Assembly (NCBI GenBank): GCA_049289035.1 | Contig: JBAQIV010000019.1 | Coordinates: 1-37,915, forward strand | Source: JAPUDQ01 sp049289035 | Lineage (GTDB): Bacteria; Patescibacteriota; Saccharimonadia; Saccharimonadales; Saccharimonadaceae | Direction: 5' to 3' | Length of the DNA: 37,915 nucleotides | Part shown: one piece after another, positions 7,282-15,699 of the stretch | How positions within the stretch are numbered: the first letter of the stretch is position 1 | How the letters are laid out: each line of letters begins with the position of its first letter | The notes under the pieces: model-generated | What the model saw: the letters and a program-made list of their open reading frames with translations, nothing else | What the model was told of the DNA's origin: nothing | Database searches by the model: none | Program-made: the position numbers and the translations under genes

Positions 7282-9159
7282 ATGGAAACGTCAAATCCTA
7301 AAAGCGCCTTAGTCGATGCCATCAAAAAATCGACCAATATTCTCATTACCGTTGCGCATGATCCATCGGTCGATGCGCTGTCAGCTGCACTTGGTTTCAG
7401 CCTTATGCTTAACAAGCTCGACAAACATGCGACAGCTGTCTTCTCTGGTGCCGTGCCGCCCGCTATTACGTTTCTCGAGCCAGAAAAAAACTTTGACAGT
7501 AACATCGATAGCCTGAGAGATTTCATCATTGCAATCGACAAAGACAAGGCCGATCGTCTTCGCTACAAAGTTGAGGGCGATGTCGTGCGTATCTATATCA
7601 CCCCATATCGCACTAATATTTCCGAAAAAGACCTCGTGTATAGTCAGGGTGATTTCAACGTCGATCTCATCATTGCGCTTGGTGTCGAGAAACAATCTGA
7701 CCTCGATGCAGCCATCACCGCTCATGGCCGAATATTGCACGACGCAACAGTTGCGACCGTTAACACAAATGGGGTAAAAAGCAGTATAGGTACCCTTGAC
7801 TGGGGTGACGAAAAAGCCAGCAGTATGTGTGAGATGCTCATGAGCCTCAGTGAAGCACTAGGTTCAAATTTGCTCGACGAACAGATTGCGACAGCACTGC
7901 TAACGGGTATTGTCTCGGCGACTGACCGGTTTAGCAATGCTCACACGACACCGCGCGTCATGACTATGAGTGCTCAACTTATGGCGGCAGGCGCTAACCA
8001 GCAACTTATCGCCGAAAAATTAGGGGAAGGCGCTGTATCGGAGCAATTTCACGCCACGGATCAACCACCGGTTGCGGCTGAACCAGAGGCGTCACAACCA
8101 GCTAGTGAGTCAAAACCAGACGATGGTGCCATGCAAGTTCACCACGATGACGAGGTAGCTTCGTCTACGCCAGTGGCAGACGAGATGCCGGTCGACCACA
8201 AGGCGTCAGATACCGATGATCGCCTCGAGGCGGCTCTTGGTCACACTCAGCCACTTGAACGCTTTGAGCAGCTCAAGCAGGAGCTTGAAGCAACTACCCA
8301 AGAGCAGCCTGTCGATGACTCGGTACCCATACCGTCATCTGACTGGCGTGACCACGTGCATGAACCACCAAGCTACAAAGGTGCTAACGAAGACGAACCC
8401 GTCTTAGGCGGTACGCTCAACGCAACAACCAGCGAGGCGGAGGAGGCCAAACGTGCCGAGGAGCGTTCAGCGCGTAACCACATGATTCTTAGCCACGATG
8501 CGCCAGATACGGACGAGCCAAACGTACCAACGAGCGACCAAGTTGCCGATACTGATGCAGTCCATCGCAATGCAAATACGTTGACAAAAGGTAAGACGTT
8601 GCAGCCCGTGACGATGCAGCCTATCAATACGCCAGCTGCTTCTGCTCCTATGCTGCCACCTTTGCAGCCTGCTACGCCGTTTCCTGTCGCTCCAACACCT
8701 CTTCCAGCGCCTACTCCTCCAGTAGCTGGAGGTTTGCAATACGAAGAAGCGCCATTGCCAGCAGCGCCTGGGCCTAAAAACCAAACACTTGCTGACCTTG
8801 AGGCGGAAGTACATGCTGCTGCCCAAGCCCAACAGGCGACTAGTTCTATCGACGATGCTCGTGCTGCTGTAACCAATGCATTCGGCACGCAGCCGATCAG
8901 TGTCGGTGGTCAGCCGCTACCTGCTCAGCCGCTCAACTCCGCCATGGTGACGCAGACTGCAGTTCCAGTCGTCTCGGATATACCGTTGCCGCCACCGCCA
9001 CCACTCCCTGACTTCTCGAAGTTGCCGCCACCGCCGCCAGAACTCTCGACTCTGCCGCCGTCACCACACCCGGCTGCTCCTCAGCAATTTCCAGTACCAG
9101 CTGTACCCCCACAGCCGACCGTACCCGCCGCCGCACAGTTCCAGATACCAGGACAATAA
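7282..9159 (+). CDS. DHH/NrnA-like phosphoesterase-fold protein with long proline-rich tail
   Basis: A 625-residue protein. Residues 1-~250 look like the N-terminal domain of DHH phosphoesterases (ILITVAHDPSVDALSAALGFSLMLNKL...), but the metal-binding signature is degenerate: HDPSVDA replaces the usual (D)H.N.DGD, and no clear second DHH motif is seen, so catalysis is doubtful. Residues ~270-625 are low-complexity, acidic then Pro/Ala-rich (runs of PPPPP), probably disordered. ATG 7282 is chosen over an in-frame GTG at 7249, which overlaps the predicted transcription start (TTGTTG 7218-7223, 16 nt, TATGCT 7240-7245). It ends 16 nt before a strong terminator. Confidence 0.7.
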   Translation: METSNPKSALVDAIKKSTNILITVAHDPSVDALSAALGFSLMLNKLDKHATAVFSGAVPPAITFLEPEKNFDSNIDSLRDFIIAIDKDKADRLRYKVEGDVVRIYITPYRTNISEKDLVYSQGDFNVDLIIALGVEKQSDLDAAITAHGRILHDATVATVNTNGVKSSIGTLDWGDEKASSMCEMLMSLSEALGSNLLDEQIATALLTGIVSATDRFSNAHTTPRVMTMSAQLMAAGANQQLIAEKLGEGAVSEQFHATDQPPVAAEPEASQPASESKPDDGAMQVHHDDEVASSTPVADEMPVDHKASDTDDRLEAALGHTQPLERFEQLKQELEATTQEQPVDDSVPIPSSDWRDHVHEPPSYKGANEDEPVLGGTLNATTSEAEEAKRAEERSARNHMILSHDAPDTDEPNVPTSDQVADTDAVHRNANTLTKGKTLQPVTMQPINTPAASAPMLPPLQPATPFPVAPTPLPAPTPPVAGGLQYEEAPLPAAPGPKNQTLADLEAEVHAAAQAQQATSSIDDARAAVTNAFGTQPISVGGQPLPAQPLNSAMVTQTAVPVVSDIPLPPPPPLPDFSKLPPPPPELSTLPPSPHPAAPQQFPVPAVPPQPTVPAAAQFQIPGQ

Positions 9160-9174
9160 AATCTACATATGACG

Positions 9175-9221
9175 ACGTCCCGTGCCCACACCTCTCTCGG
9201 AGGTAGGGCACGGGACGTTTT
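9175..9221 (+). terminator. Rho-independent terminator
   Basis: Perfect 13-bp stem (9175-9187 with 9206-9218), a loop that itself contains a 5-bp stem (ACCTC/GAGGT), and a TTTT tract at 9218-9221. It serves the plus-strand gene ending at 9159; on the other strand the T tract is missing. Confidence 0.85.
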
Positions 9222-9227
9222 GTGAGG

Positions 9228-10022
9228 TTATGGAGTACCGACGTATTGGGCGTATGCCTCAGGCGTCAGCTCGACGATTGCACCTTCGAAGTGTTTCATC
9301 ACGACGCCCGGTAGCGCCATTTTTGCCCTATCGTCAACGACAAGCCGAGAGGTCGAGTTTGTCGTGACGCATCGTTGTACGAGCAGTACCGTGTCTATAC
9401 CAGGCCTACACTCTCCACGGACCCAGGGAGTTAGTTCCTCCCACCTCCCGATGTCGCTAACTTTCACGTCACTTTTGTTGAGTGTGATGGTGACGCGGTT
9501 AGCGTTGGACAGTTTGAACGCTGTCCCGGTAGGTTTCCCACGTGTAGTTTGGGTCATCAGCGGCAATTGCAGTATGTAGTACGACCCGTCGGCGGAATGG
9601 AACCCGACATTGATCGAGCTGCCCGCCTGCGTCTTCATACTGCCTTTTGCGCCGAACATGCCTCCCGAGAAGTAGCTGCTGCCCACACTTCCATCGACCC
9701 GGTCTCCCAGCAAGATGTCGTAGGGTTGGCCCGACTTTAGACCCATTGTCTCTGTGAATTGCTGTACGGAGATGGCTAGAGGCGGGTGACCTGCATCTTG
9801 CTGGGAGATGCCGCTGATCCAGTAGGAAACGAAGCTCATTGCCACGATTCCGATAACTACGGCAATAGCCCTTTCTCTATCACGCACATTTCCTGGACTC
9901 GTTGTCACTATGATGGTCCAGGCCAGTACAACCAAGAATGCCGGCCAGCTGAGCTCCCATACCAATTCAGGCATTTGCTGATCAATCCTTCCGATCGAAT
10001 TGTTGAAGTACACCTCTACCAT
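9228..10022 (-). CDS. Membrane protein of unknown function
   Basis: A 264-residue protein with two adjacent N-terminal membrane helices (about residues 20-40 and 50-70; AFLVVLAWTIIV and AIAVVIGIVAMSFVSYWI) followed by a ~190-residue soluble domain with many beta-type segments. I do not recognise a family. ATG at 10022 is chosen over a TTG two codons upstream. It converges on the DHH-like gene across the terminator at 9175-9221 and is divergent from truB. Confidence 0.65.
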   Translation of the reverse strand: MVEVYFNNSIGRIDQQMPELVWELSWPAFLVVLAWTIIVTTSPGNVRDRERAIAVVIGIVAMSFVSYWISGISQQDAGHPPLAISVQQFTETMGLKSGQPYDILLGDRVDGSVGSSYFSGGMFGAKGSMKTQAGSSINVGFHSADGSYYILQLPLMTQTTRGKPTGTAFKLSNANRVTITLNKSDVKVSDIGRWEELTPWVRGECRPGIDTVLLVQRCVTTNSTSRLVVDDRAKMALPGVVMKHFEGAIVELTPEAYAQYVGTP

Positions 10023-10096
10023 ATACAAACACTCATTGCCTCACCTGTCAATTAGCTAATATAATCATCGATTTTTTGGGTGCTATACTGGTCGGT

Positions 10097-10918
10097 ATGT
10101 CACCCCATAATGTTCTCCTTATCGACAAACCCTCTGGCTGGACGAGTTTCGATGTCGTGGCGAAGATTCGTAGTCAGATACGGGCTCAGTATCAAGCACG
10201 GGGTGAAAAACCCACCAAACGCCAGCTCAAAGTTGGCCATAGCGGCACGCTCGACCCTTTTGCGACAGGGCTACTCATCATCTTGCTCGGTGACGCGTGC
10301 CGCCAGGCCGATGAATTTCGTGCCCTCGACAAAGTGTATGAAGCGACGGTGAGGCTGGGTGCTACGAGTACGACGGGGGACCCGGAAGGGGAGATCACGG
10401 AGAGCGGGAGAGCGGGAGAGCGAGAGAGCGGGGAGGCTGCAGAGTTAGAAAGTTTGAAAGTGAGGAAGTTAGAAAGTGAGGCAAATGGCAAAGCACAAAC
10501 GCCATATTCCAATAGCCATATTCCAATAGCAAGAGACCCTCTTGAGCCAATCTCATTCGAAATACAGCATGTCCTCCAGGGTTTCGTTGGAGAAATTACT
10601 CAAACCCCGCCCATCTACAGTGCGATCAAAATCAATGGTGAACGCGCCTACAAATTGGCACGGGCGGGCAAAGCCGTTGATATGCCCTCGAGGCAGGTGA
10701 CGATCTATTCACTCGAACTACTCGACTATGCGTACCCCGAACTCCGCATCCGCGCACATGTCAGCTCAGGCACGTATATCCGCACACTCGCCGAAGACAT
10801 CGGTCGTGCGCTCGGTACCGGCGCGTACTGTAGCGCTCTGCGTCGTACACGAATTGGCAAATACGACATCGCCAACGCACATAGTCCAACAGAGATAGAT
10901 ATTGACAAATTACTATAA
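10097..10918 (+). CDS. truB: tRNA pseudouridine-55 synthase TruB with repeat-array insertion
   Basis: Makes pseudouridine 55 in the T-loop of tRNAs. Catalytic Asp53 lies in GHSGTLDPFATGLL; PPIYSAIKINGERAYKLAR and the SGTYIRTLAEDIG motif are also present. It is 273 residues. Residues 104-147 (nt ~10406-10537) interrupt the region between EGEITESG and EPISFEIQHVL and consist of translated tandem repeats, with no similarity to TruB. ATG 10097 is preferred to a TTG at 10076; TATACT (10084-10089) ends 7 nt before the ATG and there is no Shine-Dalgarno. Confidence 0.95.
   Translation: MSPHNVLLIDKPSGWTSFDVVAKIRSQIRAQYQARGEKPTKRQLKVGHSGTLDPFATGLLIILLGDACRQADEFRALDKVYEATVRLGATSTTGDPEGEITESGRAGERESGEAAELESLKVRKLESEANGKAQTPYSNSHIPIARDPLEPISFEIQHVLQGFVGEITQTPPIYSAIKINGERAYKLARAGKAVDMPSRQVTIYSLELLDYAYPELRIRAHVSSGTYIRTLAEDIGRALGTGAYCSALRRTRIGKYDIANAHSPTEIDIDKLL
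10400..10530 (+). repeat. Three consecutive tandem arrays inside truB
   Basis: Array 1: 8-nt units GAGAGCGG/A at 10400-10431 (4 copies). Array 2: 8-nt units GTTAGAAA, GTTTGAAA, GTGAGGAA at 10444-10483 (5 copies). Array 3: 7-nt units CATATTC and CAATAGC alternating twice (10503-10530). CATATTC also occurs in the CATAGAN arm upstream of holA (4946-4952). All are translated in frame within TruB. Confidence 0.85.
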
Positions 10919-10930
10919 GCTTGCTATAAT
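10902..10930 (+). promoter_or_regulatory. Consensus promoter of the 10937 gene, overlapping the truB 3' end
   Basis: TTGACA (10902-10907), 17-nt spacer, TATAAT (10925-10930), ending 6 nt before ATG 10937. Both hexamers are perfect sigma-70 consensus. Expected transcription start coincides with the start codon. Confidence 0.85.
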
Positions 10931-10936
10931 GAAGAA

Positions 10937-11671
10937 ATGGTTGACGAAACAAACACACCAGAAAAAAATTCTGAGAAACTCGAAAACGCACACTTGACAC
11001 TAAAACGAGTTGTCGCAAGTCCCGAGATTGAAGTAATGGTTGGCGAGCGAGGACCGCTCACCCTTGATCAGCTATCGCCACGTATTCGTACGTCTGAAGC
11101 CATGCAAGCTGTTCTACGCGCGTACGGATGGCCGTCGTACAGAGAAGATAGTGGACTTACGCCTGTGACAACATACAGCACAGATCTTGATTTCCTCCAG
11201 TCCCTCCGCCCTGTGAGAAGGGGTGATCATAGCCATGTTGCATCATCGACATTTTTCCAAATGCTACGAATATCACCATGCGAGTTGCCAATTGATCGTC
11301 AGGAAGTATTATCTGGGCCTGGTGGTGCGTTCACAATGTTTAAGATATATCCTTTTTTGCATCGTGCGTATGCAGCAGAGCCAGAGCTGTTTGACAATTT
11401 ACGTATAGTTCTCGACGATATCCACGACAAGCATAGGAAGATTGCTGACGATGATCATATCTATGATTTTCTTACTAAGCCTGATAACGCTTATATCCTC
11501 GCCGCTATTCATGATGCGTATAGAATAATGGGCAGACTTTTTAAGAGGGATGACCCTATGTTCATACAACAAACATACGGAGCTATAGGTCTGAGCCGTT
11601 CTGGGGCTATGGCTGCTCCCGCACCTATTCCTGAGGATGTCCTTCGTTTTGGTGACGTTGGTCAGATGTGA
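10937..11671 (+). CDS. Protein of unknown function
   Basis: A 244-residue soluble protein, no signal peptide or membrane helix. No family recognised. The middle (~residues 60-200) is rich in helices with DDIHDKHRKIADDDHIYDF; the final ~25 residues are Ala/Pro-rich. It has its own consensus promoter with the predicted transcript beginning at or next to the ATG, so it is likely leaderless. It lies between truB and rpsO. Confidence 0.65.
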   Translation: MVDETNTPEKNSEKLENAHLTLKRVVASPEIEVMVGERGPLTLDQLSPRIRTSEAMQAVLRAYGWPSYREDSGLTPVTTYSTDLDFLQSLRPVRRGDHSHVASSTFFQMLRISPCELPIDRQEVLSGPGGAFTMFKIYPFLHRAYAAEPELFDNLRIVLDDIHDKHRKIADDDHIYDFLTKPDNAYILAAIHDAYRIMGRLFKRDDPMFIQQTYGAIGLSRSGAMAAPAPIPEDVLRFGDVGQM

Positions 11672-11674
11672 CCA

Positions 11675-11703
11675 TTGAATTGTACCCGACGATCTGGTAT
11701 AGT
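11675..11703 (+). promoter_or_regulatory. rpsO promoter
   Basis: TTGAAT (11675-11680), 17-nt spacer, TATAGT (11698-11703); ends 8 nt before the rpsO ATG. Confidence 0.7.
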
Positions 11704-11711
11704 CATACCTC

Positions 11712-11978
11712 ATGATTACCAAAGAAGACAAGTTAAAAGCTATTGCAGTTGGCGCGGTGCACAAAACCGACGTCGGCTCTCCTCAGGCGCAGGTCGCGAT
11801 TCTCACGGCTCGCATCAAAGAGGTGACGGCTCACTTGAAGGCGAACAAGCATGATCGAATGGCTCGCCGCGGTCTGATCCAGATGGTAGGGAAGCGCAAG
11901 CGATTGCTCAAGTACCTCGAATCACGTGATTTCACGGCCTATCAAGAGATCATCACCAAACTAGGTTTGCGTAAATAA
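11712..11978 (+). CDS. rpsO: 30S ribosomal protein S15
   Basis: An 88-residue protein of normal length. S15 binds the central domain of 16S rRNA and forms an intersubunit bridge. Signature segments: DVGSPQAQVAILTARIKEVTAHLK and the KHDRMARRGLIQMVGKRKRLLKYL block. Unusually for a ribosomal protein gene, no Shine-Dalgarno is present; the -10 box ends 8 nt before ATG. A terminator follows at 11989-12045, so it is probably a single-gene unit. Confidence 0.96.
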   Translation: MITKEDKLKAIAVGAVHKTDVGSPQAQVAILTARIKEVTAHLKANKHDRMARRGLIQMVGKRKRLLKYLESRDFTAYQEIITKLGLRK

Positions 11979-11988
11979 CCTGATGCTC

Positions 11989-12045
11989 GCTTTGCAATCA
12001 CTCGCCGCTCGCCGGCGGGTTAATGCAAAGCATGAACATTTTTTT
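11989..12045 (+). terminator. rpsO terminator
   Basis: Stem GCTTTGCA (11989-11996) with TGCAAAGC (12024-12031), an inner CGCCG/CGGCG stem, and a seven-T tract at 12039-12045. Confidence 0.75.
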
Positions 12046-12074
12046 ATCGTACTTGCCGATGGTATATTGTGTTT

Positions 12075-12773
12075 ATGAACGATCACGATAGAGCCCTGAC
12101 CGATGTCCAGCCGCATCATATCATACAGCGACAGATTATGATGGCACTACGCCAGAGAGGGGAGCTGTCGTATGCGGTGTTAAAGCCTGATGGTGTTGAG
12201 GGCAATGCGTTTAATTACCATCTCAAATTATTGAGGCAATCAAAGTTAGTTGAAAGTAGTAATAAACTGTATCGTCTGACGCCTACTGGTCAGCTTGTGA
12301 CCGATAGTTTTTCGTTTGATCGTCAACGGGTGTTGATGCGGCCGTATCATTATACATATCCCCTTGTGACATACGGGGAATATGTCTTGGTGTATGAAGT
12401 CTGCCGTCAGCCGCTTATGGGACGTCTCGCATTACCCGCTGGCAAGATGCACTATGGTGATGATTATCGCACGAGCATATCTCGTGAGCTAGCCAGACGA
12501 AATATTACGTCGAGCGACCCAGCGACATTTCTCTGTGCTATTAACCTATCATATTGTCGAGATGGTGCGGTTGTAATGCATCGGCCAGGTGTCGTCTGGC
12601 ATATTCGGTATACTGGCGAGCGCGTTGTGAGCGAAACGCCGAGCGGGCGCACTATGTGGATAACGATTACTGATGCGATGAATGATGCGCGTAGTTTGCC
12701 TGATGTGATTGAGTCGCTTCGACGTCTTGAGGATCCGAGCTATGGTCCGATTGAGTTGTGCCAGGCTATCTAG
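12075..12773 (+). CDS. Winged-helix + degenerate Nudix-fold protein (probable regulator)
   Basis: A 232-residue protein. Residues ~15-80 look like a winged-helix domain (VEGNAFNYHLKLLRQSKLVE then a beta-wing KLYRLTPTG). Residues ~90-230 resemble a Nudix domain (LPAGKMHYGDDYRTSISREL), but the Nudix box lacks the catalytic EE pair (ARR follows REL) and the final Gly. I infer a ligand-sensing, non-hydrolysing Nudix domain fused to a DNA-binding domain; the order is the reverse of NrtR. ATG 12075 is preferred over GTG 12069 because TATATT (12063-12068) ends 6 nt before it. Confidence 0.6.
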   Translation: MNDHDRALTDVQPHHIIQRQIMMALRQRGELSYAVLKPDGVEGNAFNYHLKLLRQSKLVESSNKLYRLTPTGQLVTDSFSFDRQRVLMRPYHYTYPLVTYGEYVLVYEVCRQPLMGRLALPAGKMHYGDDYRTSISRELARRNITSSDPATFLCAINLSYCRDGAVVMHRPGVVWHIRYTGERVVSETPSGRTMWITITDAMNDARSLPDVIESLRRLEDPSYGPIELCQAI

Positions 12774-12837
12774 GTAAAAAGATTTACTTATATTGTATAC
12801 GCGGGCTCTCTACACTGGTGTGCAAGGATGATACATC

Positions 12838-13719
12838 ATGTCAGAATACCTATCGACAGCGGTTGAACGTCGCTATTCATTTATGCTACGAGCAGCAGGA
12901 GAAATGGCCAAGACTGCGTGGAGATTGATCGACGCCGGTACGGTGACGGCCGAGAAAAAACCCGACGGTACCAACGTAACAAGTGTCGACACTACGCTCA
13001 ACCGTCAACTTATTGATATGGTTGCCGCAGAATTGCCTCGTGACCTCGTCTGGGGCGAAGAGGCCTCCAATAGCGATAAAGGTAACATATCGCTCGCCGA
13101 AAATCGATGGTTGTGGGTGACCGACCCAATTGATGGAACAAACAAGTTTTGGAAAGCTATTCAGTCTGAAGACTTAAGCAAAGTCAACACAACTATCTTA
13201 ATCGCTGGATTTGCGCCTGGCGAGACGACACCATCAGTTAGCGTCATCAGTAACCCCTTCAACCGTCAGACTGCGATGCTGAGCGCACATCATGGAGGGG
13301 CGTTCTACCATGACCTTGGGTCACATACTATGCGACCAGTGCATGTTGCGCCAGAGGGGCCTTCTCGTATCGCACATGTTCAACGGTATGATCAAAATTC
13401 ATGGCCCGAGGCACCGTATGACATGACTGTCATGCGGCATATGATGCCATTTGCTCGTCGGGCAAATCTGCCACTTGGTATGGCATCGATTGCATTCGGT
13501 GACATTGATCTGGGTGCATTTCCCGGAGATCAGCCGCATGACGTTGCTGCCGCAGCACACATCACCCATCAAGCAGGCGGGTCGGCTGGTTCTCTCGAAG
13601 GTGAACCATACGAAACCGTCGATTGGCGCGTTGCACCGGTGCACGGTCTTGTTGTCGCGCACAATGATGAACTGCGCAATGACTTCCTTAATCGTTTGCG
13701 CCCACAACACGCAGCGTAA
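12838..13719 (+). CDS. Inositol monophosphatase-family (FIG superfamily) phosphatase
   Basis: A 293-residue protein with the Mg2+-site motifs of the family: WGEEAS (metal Glu), WVTDPIDGTNKF (the DPIDGT block), and the C-terminal PHDVAAAAHITHQAGG (usually WDxAAG...EAGG). The substrate cannot be named; the family includes inositol phosphatases, fructose-1,6-bisphosphatase-like enzymes and the nucleotidase CysQ. Insertions around residues 105-115 (KAIQSEDLSKVN) are unusual. The AAGGATGAT upstream of ATG 12838 may be a Shine-Dalgarno. Confidence 0.8.
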   Translation: MSEYLSTAVERRYSFMLRAAGEMAKTAWRLIDAGTVTAEKKPDGTNVTSVDTTLNRQLIDMVAAELPRDLVWGEEASNSDKGNISLAENRWLWVTDPIDGTNKFWKAIQSEDLSKVNTTILIAGFAPGETTPSVSVISNPFNRQTAMLSAHHGGAFYHDLGSHTMRPVHVAPEGPSRIAHVQRYDQNSWPEAPYDMTVMRHMMPFARRANLPLGMASIAFGDIDLGAFPGDQPHDVAAAAHITHQAGGSAGSLEGEPYETVDWRVAPVHGLVVAHNDELRNDFLNRLRPQHAA

Positions 13720-13723
13720 ATAT

Positions 13724-14281
13724 TTACATCCTCGGTATCGTGCCGCATATGTTGTCGCGCAGGGTGTAGCTCGCGATGGCGAGCAGTAGGGCAAAGTGCC
13801 ACCAGGCCAGCGAGGTGAGGAACGGACCCACGGCAGTAAGTACGATCAATGCGACGATTGCAGCGCGACCAGATTCGATCTTGAGACCCATGTATGGCAC
13901 CATATATATTGCGAAGCCTACGAGCGCAGCATAGGGTGCAATGACCAGCAGCATGCCAAAGGCCGTGGCGATACCTTTGCCGCCACGAAAACCGAGCCAG
14001 ACAGGGAATATATGCGCCAGCATAGCGACAAGTCCCGCCCAAAACGCCAGTTCGGGCGCGTAGTGCTGCGCGATGAGCGCGGCCGCCGCGCCTTTGCTGA
14101 CATCGCCCACGAGCGTCGGCACAGCCGCTTTCCAGCCCAGTATACCCAGCATGTTAGCAAAGCCGATATTGCCGCTCCCGCGCTTTTGTATATCGACATG
14201 GTACCACTTCCACGCAATGATCTTGCCAAAGGGAACCGACCCGAGCAGATAGGCCACAACGAAAATAATTAGCTCAAGCAT
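13724..14281 (-). CDS. plsY: Glycerol-3-phosphate acyltransferase PlsY
   Basis: Acyl-phosphate:glycerol-3-phosphate acyltransferase, an integral membrane enzyme for the first step of phospholipid synthesis. 185 residues with five or more hydrophobic helices and the three cytoplasmic motifs: LLGSVPFGKII, GSGNIGFANM (usually GSGNxGxTN) and FRGGKGIATAFG. The start at 14281 (MLELIIFVVAYLL) is chosen because it matches the family N-terminus; the in-frame upstream extension to 14392 crosses the promoter (TTGTCG 14320-14315, 17 nt, TACAGT 14297-14292). It converges on the IMPase gene with 4 nt between stops. Confidence 0.92.
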   Translation of the reverse strand: MLELIIFVVAYLLGSVPFGKIIAWKWYHVDIQKRGSGNIGFANMLGILGWKAAVPTLVGDVSKGAAAALIAQHYAPELAFWAGLVAMLAHIFPVWLGFRGGKGIATAFGMLLVIAPYAALVGFAIYMVPYMGLKIESGRAAIVALIVLTAVGPFLTSLAWWHFALLLAIASYTLRDNICGTIPRM

Positions 14282-14291
14282 TATTACCTGT

Positions 14292-14320
14292 ACTGTAGCG
14301 TATAAAATACTCCACGACAA
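14292..14320 (-). promoter_or_regulatory. plsY promoter
   Basis: Minus strand TTGTCG (14320-14315), 17-nt spacer, TACAGT (14297-14292), ending 10 nt before the ATG. Confidence 0.55.
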
Positions 14321-14369
14321 GATAACAGAGAGCACTCGTACACACCCCTTCTTTTCAATGTAACTATCA

Positions 14370-14397
14370 ACACAATGACTCACGTGAGTCATTGTGT
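14370..14397. promoter_or_regulatory. 28-bp perfect palindrome (candidate operator)
   Basis: A loopless perfect inverted repeat centred on CACGTG (half-site ACACAATGACTCAC). It lies between divergent plsY and the 14477 gene, 65 nt upstream of the latter's -10 box. No T tract follows, so it is not an intrinsic terminator. Operator for a dimeric regulator is an inference. Confidence 0.5.
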
Positions 14398-14476
14398 GAT
14401 AAAGCAGTAAGATCTCAATTTAAATAAAGCACAAGAAATTTTCTTTATGCCAAGCCTATGGTATAGTGAGCAAATT

Positions 14477-15550
14477 ATGAATGAAACACCAGTTTTTACA
14501 GAGATAAGCGAGCGGCGTGAGGCAGCCGATGAGGCGCGCGTCCGTCAAATACTTGTTGAGCTTTTTCGCAAAGAGTTTGCTACTGAACTATCACGCGATG
14601 CTGCCGAGGACCTGCGTCTATACCAGCAATGGGTTGACGGAGTAATTCATCCACTCCACCGTGTGTGGCTCATGTCAGATGTCGCATCTTCTGGAGAAAG
14701 CGCTGAGCGCGGGACAGTGGCGCATGGTAAGGACGGTGTGGCTATGACATTTCCTATTGATATCAGTGAAGTCGACAAGGTTATGGCTGAGGTAAGGATC
14801 GGGATCGCTTCAAAGGACAATGATGGCATGCAAGGAGTTGTCGACTACAATTCTTTCCGACCAGCACTTGATCGAAGACTTGGACGAACTGTAGAGTTCG
14901 ACTACGTATCGTGGTCTTCTGATGCCATCGATGCTTACGAGATGGCAACAGCATCAACTACTCTCAGATTGGGCCATAAAAAGTATAAGGGTGTTGGTGG
15001 AATGACCATATATACCGTTAGCCGCAGAGAAATAGAACAAGTACGAGACAAATATGAAGCTCAACTAATGTCGCGCACAAAGATTAGACGCATCGAGGTC
15101 GGTTTTGCTGGCAGCACACAGAAGCTTACCATCAGCCAACCAACCGATGCACTGAGCCAGGGCAAGCAATCAGGCACAGAATCTCACATGCTGGAGAAGA
15201 TGGTCGCTACGCTCTCACCTAATGACAGGCGAGAACTGCTGGCTGGCACGTATGCACCAGAATTTTTCCGTGCACGTATGCGTGATATCGCGCAAGCACC
15301 AGCTATCTTTGTGGAGCTTGAACGAGAGCGTGCGGTACGCTACTTTTTACTGCAACGTATTCAGGATTCGGACTTTTTCAAGCGCAATGCAAGGCCATGG
15401 GATCCGATCCAGGATGCACCCTACAAAGATGGTGCTACTATCGGACTTCAGGATAGTGTGCCCCCGGCCCCTCAAGATGCTACGGGAAATAAAGAACCCC
15501 GTTATCGTGTTGTTGATCGCACTCGCGGTGATGCCTTCCCGCCAAATTGA
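14477..15550 (+). CDS. Protein of unknown function
   Basis: A 357-residue soluble protein with no membrane segment and no recognised domain; charged, helix-rich ends and a central beta-type region (residues ~100-220). ATG 14477 is chosen over 14447 because TATAGT (14462-14467) lies between them and ends 9 nt before 14477. The last ~45 residues are Pro/Asp-rich and probably disordered. Confidence 0.65.
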   Translation: MNETPVFTEISERREAADEARVRQILVELFRKEFATELSRDAAEDLRLYQQWVDGVIHPLHRVWLMSDVASSGESAERGTVAHGKDGVAMTFPIDISEVDKVMAEVRIGIASKDNDGMQGVVDYNSFRPALDRRLGRTVEFDYVSWSSDAIDAYEMATASTTLRLGHKKYKGVGGMTIYTVSRREIEQVRDKYEAQLMSRTKIRRIEVGFAGSTQKLTISQPTDALSQGKQSGTESHMLEKMVATLSPNDRRELLAGTYAPEFFRARMRDIAQAPAIFVELERERAVRYFLLQRIQDSDFFKRNARPWDPIQDAPYKDGATIGLQDSVPPAPQDATGNKEPRYRVVDRTRGDAFPPN

Positions 15551-15582
15551 CACAGGCTGCCGTATCGAACAGGTATTGTACT

Positions 15583-15637
15583 TTGAAAAGGATACTCCTT
15601 TTCATTGCACCTTTCATCTGTTATTTTGCCATAATTC
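15583..15637 (+). repeat. TGAAAAGGAT-palindrome repeat, copy 1
   Basis: Imperfect palindrome TGAAAAGGA-TAC-TCCTTTTCA (15584-15604), followed by a partly conserved block TTTCATCTGTTA...CATAATT. The same ~55-bp unit recurs at 20840-20893, and its first half at 18884-18908. Confidence 0.7.
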
Positions 15638-15699
15638 AATCGTGCGCAGTCGTCTGTATAATAACCAGTTACGAACAAATACTGTATACTAGCCGTACG

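Noticed and set aside
13569..14259. Alternative ORFs overlapping plsY in other frames
   Set aside because: PlsY motifs fix the coding frame; the others have no similarity or start signals.
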